64,000 nt of DNA from Termitomyces sp. T153 (lineage: Eukaryota; Basidiomycota; Agaricomycetes; Agaricales; Lyophyllaceae), in NCBI GenBank assembly GCA_018296165.2, contig JACKQL020000043.1, positions 408,798 to 472,797 of the forward strand, given 5' to 3'. The notes below the pieces were generated by a model that searched no databases, was not told where the DNA came from, and saw only the letters and a program-made list of their open reading frames with translations. How positions within the stretch are numbered: the first letter of the stretch is position 1; each line of letters opens with the position of its first letter. The translations under genes were made by a program, and so were the position numbers. Positions 11,986 to 20,807 of the stretch are shown here, in pieces.

Positions 11986-13035
11986 GTAGTTACAGTCTTC
12001 CCCATCGATTGTCCACATGGCGCGTCCCATCATCTGTCATTTAGGACAACTGCGAATAAAGTGTCCCTGCTCACCACATAGGATGCATGCGCCTTCCTTC
12101 CGTCGTTTTTCCTGCATTTCCTCCGGCACATTGATCCATGGGCTGTCCTGGATTCTGTTTGCGCATAGGGCTTCTTGATTGTTGGCAGGGTCCGGGATGT
12201 CGTTGTGGTCGTCGGGGTTGGTATCCAGGGGTACTGGGGTGTCATGGAGGTCGGCGGCGTTGAGCTGAGTGGGTGGGCGCTGCCCCGGGGGTCAGTTGGT
12301 GTTGGGGACTCCTCGGCCTGGAGGGAAGCGGGGTGTGGGGTTAGCGGGGTTAGCCGGGATTGAGGATTGAATGCCATTGGTTGCTCTGGCCTGCCAGTTG
12401 GTGTTACCGGAGGTGTTCCAAGAGGTCCGGGGTGCCGTGTTTTTGCTGTGGTCTTCCCAGTAACATTGGTCGACCTGGGTAACAAGCGCCTTGTACCCAT
12501 TGTAGGTGGTTTGCTTGGGCGCGAGGCAAAGGACGTCCTTGATCTGTTGGGGTAGGGCACGATGGAGGGCGAACTGGAGGGCATTGTAATTCCAGCCGGT
12601 CTCATAGGCCTCTCGTTCAAATCGTATGATAAAGGTTGTGAAGCGTTCGTTGTCGCGCATTTGGAGGTTGAAGAGATTTTCCTCCGCCTCTGCTATGGTG
12701 TCAAAGATGCCAAACTTACTCGAGAACTCTTGGGTGAAAGCAAGCCAATTGGAGAGTACGGGGTTGTTTGGGTCAAACTGGAGTAGTGCGGTGTAGTGGT
12801 TGAAGGCAATGCCCTGTAAGTATGATGTGGCGAAGGCTACTCGTGAGCTCTCAAGCTGAAAAGTGATGGGCTTAGCTTGGAACATAGTTAAACACTGAGT
12901 CAGGAAGATTCGCCACTTCCGAGGGTTGCGGCCAGTGAAGGGTTTGGGTTTCTGGATGTTGAGTTTACCCTCCCAGGCCAGTGCATTGCAGGTATCATCC
13001 TGTGAATTTTGAGTTTGAGGTGGGGGTCCAGCGTT

Positions 13036-13130
<95 letters not shown>
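13036..13130. repeat. (GTA)n microsatellite, 31 units, coding poly-tyrosine in element B gag
   Basis: Uninterrupted GTA repeat followed by GT. Read on the minus strand in the gag frame it encodes His followed by 31 Tyr. Long open frames of Thr, Val, Leu or Ser over this interval are shadows of the repeat. Confidence 0.95.
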
Positions 13131-13131
<1 letters not shown>

Positions 13132-13368
13132 ATTTCCATTTCCGCGCTGGGGGGGAAAGTTGTCCATCACTGGGCCCCATCCTCCAGGGGGTCCGCCATT
13201 GGGTGGTCCTCCACTGGGGTTTTGACCCATGCTACCCGGGGCGGGTCCTGGGGCCCATCAAGGGGGAGGGGGTCCTCCAGGGGTTGGGGGTCTGAAATAG
13301 TTGGCGTCGGTGGGGGGATTAGGCATCGGGGTGGGCGGGGGACAAGCGGGGTTGGCAGAAAAAGGGGG

Positions 13369-13372
13369 GCGG
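13369..13372. repeat. Target-site duplication of element C, left copy
   Basis: GCGG, matched at 24533-24536. The GC-rich context leaves a 4- versus 5-bp call open. Confidence 0.7.
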
Positions 13373-14421
13373 TGATGTGCTCCTATGCCGCCTAGTGCCG
13401 TGCAGGAAACCTAACACTTGTCACTAGATAGGATAGCTGGCAGTAGGAAGTTAATAATTGAGGGCGAGTCAGTAACCGTCCCAGAGAACTAGAGCGAAAG
13501 TGGTGGCAAGGAGGTGAAGTCGAAAAGAATCGCTACTGCTAACGATAGTCGCAGCGAAACTGAAACGGGGGCGGGGCGAATAAAGGAGGGAGATGGCGGT
13601 AAGAGTAAAACTAAGATCGACGGACGAACGTAAACTTATCGCTAGCCGCAATTGCTAGCGTCACTAAATTGAAATAACGCTAATAGGCACCCGTAATCGG
13701 TACCACACTAAGTCGAGGTCGAGGTTGAAGAGGTTTGTTGCGAACCCAAAGTCGAAGACGAGATAAGGGAAAGGGGTGAGGCGAATGGAATCTTTAAGCT
13801 AGTAGCTTATAGATGGAGGAGTAATACGATGGTGATGTGTTGATGAAATTCGATGGTCGGGTGTCTATATACAGGCAGTATTTATACACTCTCGAAGTAT
13901 AGTAAGGGAAGGTAAGCAATTAAGCGCCACTAGCGGCGGCGTCTGCCACTGTGTTTAGGTTGCGTGCCAGGCGTCAGTCCGTAACTAAGTAAAAGGTCAT
14001 AGGGGAGGCCTTGGCGACGATTAATTGCTAATAAGAACCAAAAAGAGAACGAGTCCGATGTCAATACCTGAAGTAAGAACGCCGTTCAGGGATGTTGGTA
14101 AGCTCGACAAGTGGAATGATAGTAAAAAGGTACGCGTCTGGTAATATGTCCATATATAGTCAAGGAACGCCGTTTTGTCGCCAGGATCGCTAAGGTCGCT
14201 AATAATCGTCGCCAAGAGGGTCTAGGCCTTGATGGTCTAGGCCCACGTTCCAGGCTTCGCGTGATGTTCCCCGTGATCAATAAGTCTCGTGGCCACTAGA
14301 GTCTTGTGCTTCGGTCCCATCTTAGGGCTAAGTCCCGTGCGCTGAGTGTTGTGACTTGTGTCAAATTCGAAGTAGTCAGCTGCCGCCGAAAAAGGTGCTC
14401 AGCGATAACTGGGGCTCATCA
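13373..14421 (-). repeat. Element C 3' LTR (1049 bp)
   Basis: Plus strand starts TGATGTGCTC and ends GGGGCTCATCA. Identical in length to 23484-24532. Contains TATAAATA on the minus strand (13879-13886). Its right end faces the antisense gene, whose ATG is 173 nt further on, so outward transcription from this LTR would drive that gene. Confidence 0.96.
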
Positions 14422-14430
14422 TCCTCCCCC
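14422..14430 (-). promoter_or_regulatory. Polypurine tract of element C
   Basis: Sense strand GGGGGAGGA directly before the 3' LTR. Element D has GGGGGAGG at the same position. Confidence 0.75.
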
Positions 14431-14441
14431 GTACTGAAATA

Positions 14442-14459
14442 TTGACTGTCCTCAGTCAA
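14442..14459. other. Hairpin next to element C polypurine tract
   Basis: TTGACTG-TCCT-CAGTCAA, a perfect 7-bp stem with a 4-nt loop, 20 nt inside the LTR boundary. Element D has CTGACTG-CCCC-CAGTCAG at the equivalent place. Confidence 0.7.
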
Positions 14460-14594
14460 CCCAAAAGTCACGTGCTTGATCGCCTGGTCCGTGCGCCAAA
14501 GGGATTCGAATAACAGTGGCTGGCGGTATCGCTTGAACTTCATCATCCCCCTTCCTTACCATCTAATCTCTCCTAGCCTCTCAATCTTATCGCT

Positions 14595-16602
14595 ATGTCC
14601 GATCTCGCCTCCCAATTTGAGAAGATTACCATGGCCCACGCCTTCCTCGATCGGGTCGACAGGTTGCTCGCGGTGGCCCGTGCATCGTTGGCGAAGAATC
14701 CTCGCTTGGCGGTCACCGCCATCTTTCAGACGTGGCTCCAGTGGTTCAAGACCTCGGGGAGTGGAGTCGAGTGGCCGGAGTTGGCGACTGTCGAGAAGGA
14801 GTGTCGCCAGTTATATGAGAAGTACAAGGAGGAAGAATGGGTTCGCCCATTCGATGTTCACTTTGTAAGTTCCCTTTTTTTCCTTTTGAGCGCCAATTGC
14901 TAATACGATCGCTAGGCGCCAATCGACCCTTCGCTGGAGTTCCTGATGGACGATCTCACGGCGGGAATGACGGTAAGTGCCTCGGTAGTCGCTAGTGCTA
15001 GCGACCCCGCTAAGGTACGTTAGCTCTTTGAAGACTTGTCACCGAATGACCAGTTCCTTTTCCAGCACCCGGTAGGTGCGTTAGCGGTGGCGAGGGGGGA
15101 GGGACGGAGCGAGGGTCGTAGGAACGAAGAGGCGGCGAATCGTGGGGACATTCCGGAGGCGGGCCCCTCGACTCCCAAGGCTGCAGCTGGCGGCGTCGCT
15201 AGGGGGTTGGCGACGTCGCCAAAATTGGCGACAACTCCGAAGAGCAAAGGGAAGGGGAAAGGAAAGGCAAAAGCACAAAATGAGGAGGACGAGGATATTG
15301 AGGTGAGTCGTTTTCTTTCCTTTCGCTGCTTCTTGGCGACGACCGCTAACCTTTCCTGCAGGATCATGTTGAAGAATCGTTTACCGACAAGCGACTGGCG
15401 ACGCTCCTTCGATGGCGAAGGACGACGACGGTGGTGGATACGGGGCTGGGAGCAGGAGTGAAGTTGGACAAGGCTAAGGGTAAGGTAACAGTGTCGCTAG
15501 AGAAGCGGCAAGAATATAAGTATACGCAAGGAGCAGTGAGTATTTAGCGGTTCTTTTTCTCTTTTTGTCGCTAACGCTTTCTTTTAGTGCGACAATTGCT
15601 GGGCCGATAACGACCCAGAAGGCTGCTGGTACCCCACGGGGGTCCAGCCTTGCTATCGTTGCGACAGCACTAGGAAGAGCTGTTCGCACAGCGGCCTGTC
15701 ATCGAGGAGCACCGGCAGCAAATTCGCTAAGAGGATAGCGATCAAGGCGGCGTCGGTAAGGGGTGCGAGGGCCTTCGTGGAGAGGCAGAGGGAATTGGCG
15801 AGGAGAGGGGAGCCGATCGAGATCAAGCATTCGAGCTTGACCTTGCCGACGTCGCAGGAGGAGGGCTTGGTTGGAGGGAGTGGAGGCGCTAGGGTGAAGA
15901 GTAGGGAGATGGTGGAGAGCGACGAGGACGAGGACGACAACGACAGTGACGGCGACACGCCCCGGGCACTGAAACGGGCCGCAAGCCCATCATCGGTCGC
16001 TAGCGCTAAGCGACCTCGGACGGTCGCCAGCGAGGAGGGAAGGGAGGACGTGGAGATGAGGGAGACGACTCCCTTGGCGACGGTCGCCGAGGTGGAGGCG
16101 AGTGACATGGAGCTCGAGGGTGAGGCGGAGGTGGAGGCCGTACCCGTCGCTACCGAGGAGGAAGAACGAGTTGAAGAGATCGAGGTCGTACGACGGGTAA
16201 GTTATTTTCTCCCGCTAGCTACCTGATCGCCAACCGCTTCGCTAGGGAACATGGAGCGACACGCCGTTGCGTCAGGTGGGCGACGACGAGCTGGAGTGGC
16301 TGGGCGAGGACCTCGGATGGCCGACGCCGCTAACGTCGGCGGAGTCGCTACTGGACTTCGACGAGAGGGCGGCGGGAGTGGAACGACGGTTCCGAAGGGA
16401 GCTGGAGGCGGCGAGGGAGGAGTTGTTAGCGGCACGGGCTCGTTACACGGTCGCTAGGCGGACACTGGCGACTCTGGCGGGATATCGACGCGACTGCCAG
16501 GCCTTCCTGGCCTGGCAGGAGGAGAACAACATCGGCGAGGGGGATTGGGAGGAGACGGAGGCGATGGAGGTTCCTGACAACGACGCTGACCTTGATGCTT
16601 AG
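14595..16602 (+). CDS. Element C antisense cargo gene: six-exon zinc-cluster protein, 581 aa
   Basis: Encoded opposite to gag-pol between the 3' LTR and pol. Exons: 14595-14864, 14916-14972, 15024-15302, 15362-15535, 15588-16196, 16246-16602. The five introns are 51, 51, 59, 52 and 49 nt, all GT-AG with GTAAGT or GTGAGT donors and all phase 0; joined exons stay open throughout. Residues 1-90 are helical. Exon 3 is low-complexity with a Lys/Gly-rich basic stretch. Exon 5 begins exactly at a six-cysteine cluster (Cys261, 264, 273, 282, 285, 292; C-x2-C-x8-C-x8-C-x2-C-x6-C) close to the fungal Zn2Cys6 pattern, followed by Arg/Lys-rich helix, an acidic Ser/Asp/Glu stretch and a KRPR-type nuclear signal. 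Exon 6 is helical and coiled-coil-like. Likely nuclear and DNA-binding; whether it acts on the LTR, on host genes or on silencing is not shown. The stop is 431 nt from the convergent pol stop. Confidence 0.85.
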
Positions 16603-17033
16603 CGACCGTCGCCTCCTGTATATAAATTTTATATTCTTGTTAGTAATTTGGACCTAGCTTGGCCCCCTTAAGGGGCTCCAAAATGTATAGTATCTTTGGC
16701 GAGCGATCAGAAAGTGAAACAAAACAGAAGAAAGAAAGCAAAAATCAATTGGTCATACTAGCGACTGTCGCCTAATGCTAGCGACATTTTGAAGGCAAAC
16801 GCTCAGTAGATCATCATGGCGAATTACCTCGAGAGGCGTGCCAAGCGCTGGCGACAGAATAGCCTAGCGCAGCATCGAAACAAGACAGTAGTAAAGTGAA
16901 GTGTCTGTGAAAGGCTTTTTAACTGTATTAAAATTGAAAGAGCAACGAGACGAAAAGGACTTAGGTTTTGTAAAGTAATTGTTGATGGATTTTCTGGGTA
17001 GTAGAGATGAGAGCGGTAAGAAACGAAGCAGAG
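16603..17033. other. Convergent intergenic region of element C
   Basis: Holds the 3' ends of the antisense gene and of pol. AT-rich TATATAAATTTTATATTC at 16618-16635 may serve as a 3'-end signal. GGGCTCCAAAATG at 16674-16686 repeats the PBS/LTR junction sequence at 23473-23485. No reading frame of note. Confidence 0.4.
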
Positions 17034-20000
17034 TTAAGATTTGTCACTAAGGCCTAGCGAAAGGTAGTTTTCTTCTTCACTGGCGTTGTCACCAGTGTCA
17101 TCGTCGTCAACAAGTTCGGTTTGCTCCAGTTCTCGGAGACGCGAAGTGTCGATGTCGAAAGTGTCGCTAGGCACGGTTATGTGTTCTCTAGCGAGATAGG
17201 GGATTAAGCGGAAAGCAGCAACAGGGCGATGTAGAACTGAGCCATCTAGTTCGCAAAGAATGTAAGCTCCTCCACGGTTGCGAGAGATTACCACGAGGGG
17301 GCCTAGGTATCGCGGCTTCATTTTCTTGTTATGCGATACTTCGATTCTCGTATTCCTCATTAGTACGAGGTCGCCTGTTTTGAAGTTGTAATCGCGAATT
17401 GTAGCGGCGTGATCCTTTTCAAAGGAAATGGCGGCCAGGCGACGGGCGCTAAGCACTTGGCTATGCAGGCGGTCGAGATCTTCTTGGCGACGCTGAAGGT
17501 CAATCGCTCGGCGGGCTATAAGATCGGTGGTTGATAATAACGAGTTTGGCGGCGGTTGCAAATATGTCGCTTCAACTATGTCAGCAGGCAGGAGAGGGTG
17601 GGTACCGGTCGTCGCGTAGTAAGGGGAGCAACCCATTCGCTTGCGCACTGTAACACGTTCTGACCAAAAGACCGAGTAAGTAGCCGTACTCCACCTAGAC
17701 TGATCGCCATCGACAGCTTTAAAAAGGGCTTGGCGAACGTCGAAGTGAGGCCGCTCAACTATTCCATTAGCGCGCTTATTATAACCAGAGATCCGGATAT
17801 GGCGTAAGTTATACTTCTTCGCCAAATAGGTAACCGCCTTTAGGATCGGGGGTCCATTGTCGGTCACGATTTCGCTAAGCGCTCCCCAACGACAAATGAC
17901 GTCCTCGTATAGCCACTTGGCAATAGCTTCGGTGTTTTCTCGGCTAAGCATGCGAAATTCCGGGTAATGAGTTAGCGAACAACGTCCTTGGACGATGTAC
18001 TTGAACTTATTGGAGGGCGGCATGAACATGGTATCGACGTATATCTTGCTGAACAAAGGCGCCGGGGTAGCGACAGTTGGCGGAATAAGCACTTTAGTTG
18101 TCTGGTGTATCTGACAGAGATGGCAGGTCCTAAGGTACCACATGATGTCGGCGCTAACTTGGGGCCACCAAAATCGTTCTAGAAGAGCAGAGCGAGTAGC
18201 GAAGAAGCCTCTGTGTCCCAAGTCGTCGTGCATCGCCTTCAAGACCCGTAAGCGACTGGCCATAGGGACGAACACCTTGTGAGCACCGTCTCGACTTCTT
18301 CGCCAAAGCTTGCCTCCCGTAACGAAAAACATAGATGCGTAGCGAACGAAAGTGGCATATTCTTTGTCACTAAAGCCTTCGGGTCGGATTAGGTCGTGAA
18401 GCCATTTCTTAACTAAGAGTATACGGGCATCGTTGGTGGTAGCTTTAGCACTGCGGGGTACGTCGCTATAAGTAGTGGTGCCATCGTCTCGGAGGGGGGT
18501 TATATCGTCGCTAGTCGCTAATCGTGGAGCAGTGTCGGTGTCGCTGGCGAAAGTTGCTAAAGCAGGCGAACAGCCGAGATCGGCAGCAGGGAATAAGCGA
18601 CGTGCGCCCGTTGAGAGATGGCGAAGGAGCGGCAGCGGTAACTGGACCTGGTGTATGAACCCATGCAAACGATCAATCCAGTCCTCATAGACAGAGTTGT
18701 CGCTATCGTCGACAGGGGGATCATCAGGCTGTGGCGGGCGCCGCGACAGCCCATCCGGGCCGTGGAAAGTTCCCTTGACGTGCACCAACTCGAAATGGAA
18801 CATCAGAATTGCCACAATCCAGCGGTTCATACTAGCTGAAGGTTGAACATCGGGGTTCTGAAGCATACCCTTAATGTAGCGAGCGTCTACTTCGATGATG
18901 AGGTTCCTAACGCCAATTAGGTACATCCGTAAAGCTTGTAGCGCTCGATAAAGGCCGTAAAGCTCCAACTTAGGCTGACTGAATCGTGCCTCTCTGTCGT
19001 TTAGCGTAATTGACCCGAAGCGATTGTAGCGGCGCTCCTTGCGATTATCGCTAGCACACTGGCAAAGGTAATATCCGACCGCTATATATGACGTATCTAC
19101 CGCTAAGATGACGGGGTCAGGTGATTCATAGTCGATAGGGACAAGGGGCTTAGCGTCTTGTAAAGCCTTCACGAGATCGCGCTGAGCATTAATCTGATCG
19201 GGACCAAACTCAAAAGGGACGCCAATGCGAGTAAGTTTCGTCAAGTTATGGGCTCGATGGGCGAAGTTTTTGACGAAGATCCTTAACACCCCAACGGTAC
19301 CTAAAAAGGCGCGGACTTCCGATAGTGACTTGCAAGGACCCCATCGCTCGATTAGCGCTAGGCGACTTTCGTCGGGGATTCGGCCACTAGGAGTACAAAC
19401 GTGACCGAGAATCTTGAAGGTCGGGGCGCAAAGAACAAGTTTGTGACCGGAAAAAGTGCCACCGCAATATTTCATCCGCTGAAGGATCCTGTTAAGAAGT
19501 TCAAAGAACTCCCAGAGCGCTAGGCGGATGTGCGGATTAGCGGGATGCTTAGCGGGTCTACCATTAACGACCTTCCAGTCCTTTGGTCCTTTAGCGCCAA
19601 CGTCATCGATAAAGCTGAGCACGTTGTGGGGTATCTCCGGCTGCAGAATAAAGGTAATGTCGTCGTGAAATATAGGCACAGAGTTGGTCCACCCCATCGG
19701 CAAGGTTACTAAGCGAAGAGCGCCAAACGGAGTCTGGAATGTCGTTAAGTCGCGTGATGCTGGGTCGATAAGTCGTTCGTCGTAGCCAACGTAGAGGTCG
19801 AGAGTGGCACCACAAATGCGTCCAGCGAATGATTCGGCGACGTGATCTGGAAAAGGTGGTACTCCAGAATGGCGAATGGTGACACGGTTGAGCGGCTCTA
19901 GACTGTGTACAATCCTGAGCTTACCGTTTTTCTTGAGAACGCAAAACCATCGCGAGCGATAAGCGGAATTCGAGGGTTCATAGACGCCGGCGCTGATCTT

Positions 20001-20807
20001 GTCGCGAATAATTTCGCATACTTCCTTTTCTAGTCCCGGGGGTATGGGGCGATTGTGCTGAACCCAAGGTACATGCGGAATTGTTGGTATGCGTACTGGC
20101 GGAAAGAAGTCGGGGCGCAAACTTCCTCGTTCGGAATCTTCCCAAGCGAAGGCTTTTTCTTGCTTGGCGACCATGTCGACCAATACGTTGATTTCGTCGC
20201 TAGTGAGGAACCCAGTGTCGTGGTCGCTGACCAATTTCGCTTGACGCTCCCTGGTGAATCGCTTCGTCGGGACGAAAGGTGGCGGGTTTGGGTTAAGCGG
20301 CGGAATGGTCGCTAGTGGATCGCCTATAACTTGACGCTCGATTCGAAAGTCTTCGCTAACATGGCTGGCGACCGGTTTGGTTTTCATGACTACGGGTTTG
20401 TACTTCTTCTTGACCTGTACTCCTTTCCGCTTAGGAGGTTCGTTAGCGACATACTGAGCGGGGAATGGGATGTTAACATAGGTGGGGGTAGTGTCCGTAA
20501 CACATGTATCAAAGGGCAAAGTCTGTCCAAGAATCGAGGGATTAGCGGTATCAGTAGAAACGAAATAAGAACGAGGTGGAAGGGACAAATCAGAAATGTC
20601 GCTAGCCGTAGCGTAAAGGTATGCTAGCGCGGGATTAGTCTGTGTGTTAGAATCGGTTAGCAAAACGTCTTGGTCCAAATCACAAGAAGCTATACACGTC
20701 GCTAGACCAGTTAAATGGTCATAGCTGATAACGATCACTATGTCGCTATCTTCTTCATTGCCTCGGGCGATGAAAGCAACGGGGTGCCTCTGTTTCGAAG
20801 CGAACAT
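17034..20807 (-). CDS. pol: Element C Pol: RT, RNase H, integrase (1257 aa)
   Basis: Open throughout. The RT spans roughly residues 260-460. Its catalytic box is FIDD (about residue 400), and LDLYVGYDE replaces the usual LDLRSGYHQ, as in a basidiomycete Ty3/gypsy lineage with FIDD-type polymerases. RNase H follows (about 560-690; acidic residues in AVDTSY, KLELYG, IEVDAR). The integrase has an HHCC zinc site (H-DDLGH, then C-HLC; residues about 860-900) and a D-D-E core (YVDTM, VTDNG, GIVERPH). The C-terminal GPLVVISRNRGG-type region matches element D; there is no chromodomain. The ORF overlaps the end of gag by 53 nt in the +1 frame, so expression needs a +1 shift or re-initiation at the ATG complement at 20807. 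Confidence 0.93.
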   Translation of the reverse strand: MFASKQRHPVAFIARGNEEDSDIVIVISYDHLTGLATCIASCDLDQDVLLTDSNTQTNPALAYLYATASDISDLSLPPRSYFVSTDTANPSILGQTLPFDTCVTDTTPTYVNIPFPAQYVANEPPKRKGVQVKKKYKPVVMKTKPVASHVSEDFRIERQVIGDPLATIPPLNPNPPPFVPTKRFTRERQAKLVSDHDTGFLTSDEINVLVDMVAKQEKAFAWEDSERGSLRPDFFPPVRIPTIPHVPWVQHNRPIPPGLEKEVCEIIRDKISAGVYEPSNSAYRSRWFCVLKKNGKLRIVHSLEPLNRVTIRHSGVPPFPDHVAESFAGRICGATLDLYVGYDERLIDPASRDLTTFQTPFGALRLVTLPMGWTNSVPIFHDDITFILQPEIPHNVLSFIDDVGAKGPKDWKVVNGRPAKHPANPHIRLALWEFFELLNRILQRMKYCGGTFSGHKLVLCAPTFKILGHVCTPSGRIPDESRLALIERWGPCKSLSEVRAFLGTVGVLRIFVKNFAHRAHNLTKLTRIGVPFEFGPDQINAQRDLVKALQDAKPLVPIDYESPDPVILAVDTSYIAVGYYLCQCASDNRKERRYNRFGSITLNDREARFSQPKLELYGLYRALQALRMYLIGVRNLIIEVDARYIKGMLQNPDVQPSASMNRWIVAILMFHFELVHVKGTFHGPDGLSRRPPQPDDPPVDDSDNSVYEDWIDRLHGFIHQVQLPLPLLRHLSTGARRLFPAADLGCSPALATFASDTDTAPRLATSDDITPLRDDGTTTYSDVPRSAKATTNDARILLVKKWLHDLIRPEGFSDKEYATFVRYASMFFVTGGKLWRRSRDGAHKVFVPMASRLRVLKAMHDDLGHRGFFATRSALLERFWWPQVSADIMWYLRTCHLCQIHQTTKVLIPPTVATPAPLFSKIYVDTMFMPPSNKFKYIVQGRCSLTHYPEFRMLSRENTEAIAKWLYEDVICRWGALSEIVTDNGPPILKAVTYLAKKYNLRHIRISGYNKRANGIVERPHFDVRQALFKAVDGDQSRWSTATYSVFWSERVTVRKRMGCSPYYATTGTHPLLPADIVEATYLQPPPNSLLSTTDLIARRAIDLQRRQEDLDRLHSQVLSARRLAAISFEKDHAATIRDYNFKTGDLVLMRNTRIEVSHNKKMKPRYLGPLVVISRNRGGAYILCELDGSVLHRPVAAFRLIPYLAREHITVPSDTFDIDTSRLRELEQTELVDDDDTGDNASEEENYLSLGLSDKS

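Larger units (their letters stand above)
11966..13372 (-). pseudogene. gag: Element B gag, C-terminal portion (after element C insertion)
   Basis: Reads from the C insertion point toward lower coordinates in one main frame. It contains Gly/Pro-rich sequence, a run of 31 tyrosines (13036-13130), the capsid-like region (about 12960-12500; LTQCLTMF, FASSYL and RFEREAYETGW-type segments) and a zinc knuckle near 12046-12087 (C-I-L-C, then GH and C: C-x2-C-x4-H-x4-C). The frame has scattered stops (for example near 13245 and 12292). The other part lies at 24533-25711. Confidence 0.8.

Noticed and set aside
12900..13395. Long open frames of poly-Thr, poly-Val, poly-Leu or poly-Ser
   Set aside because: They are alternate-frame readings of the (GTA)31 microsatellite within gag.
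13469..14280. 60-64 residue ORFs on the minus strand in both LTRs of element C
   Set aside because: They occur identically in both LTRs with no domain content; at most short leader ORFs.
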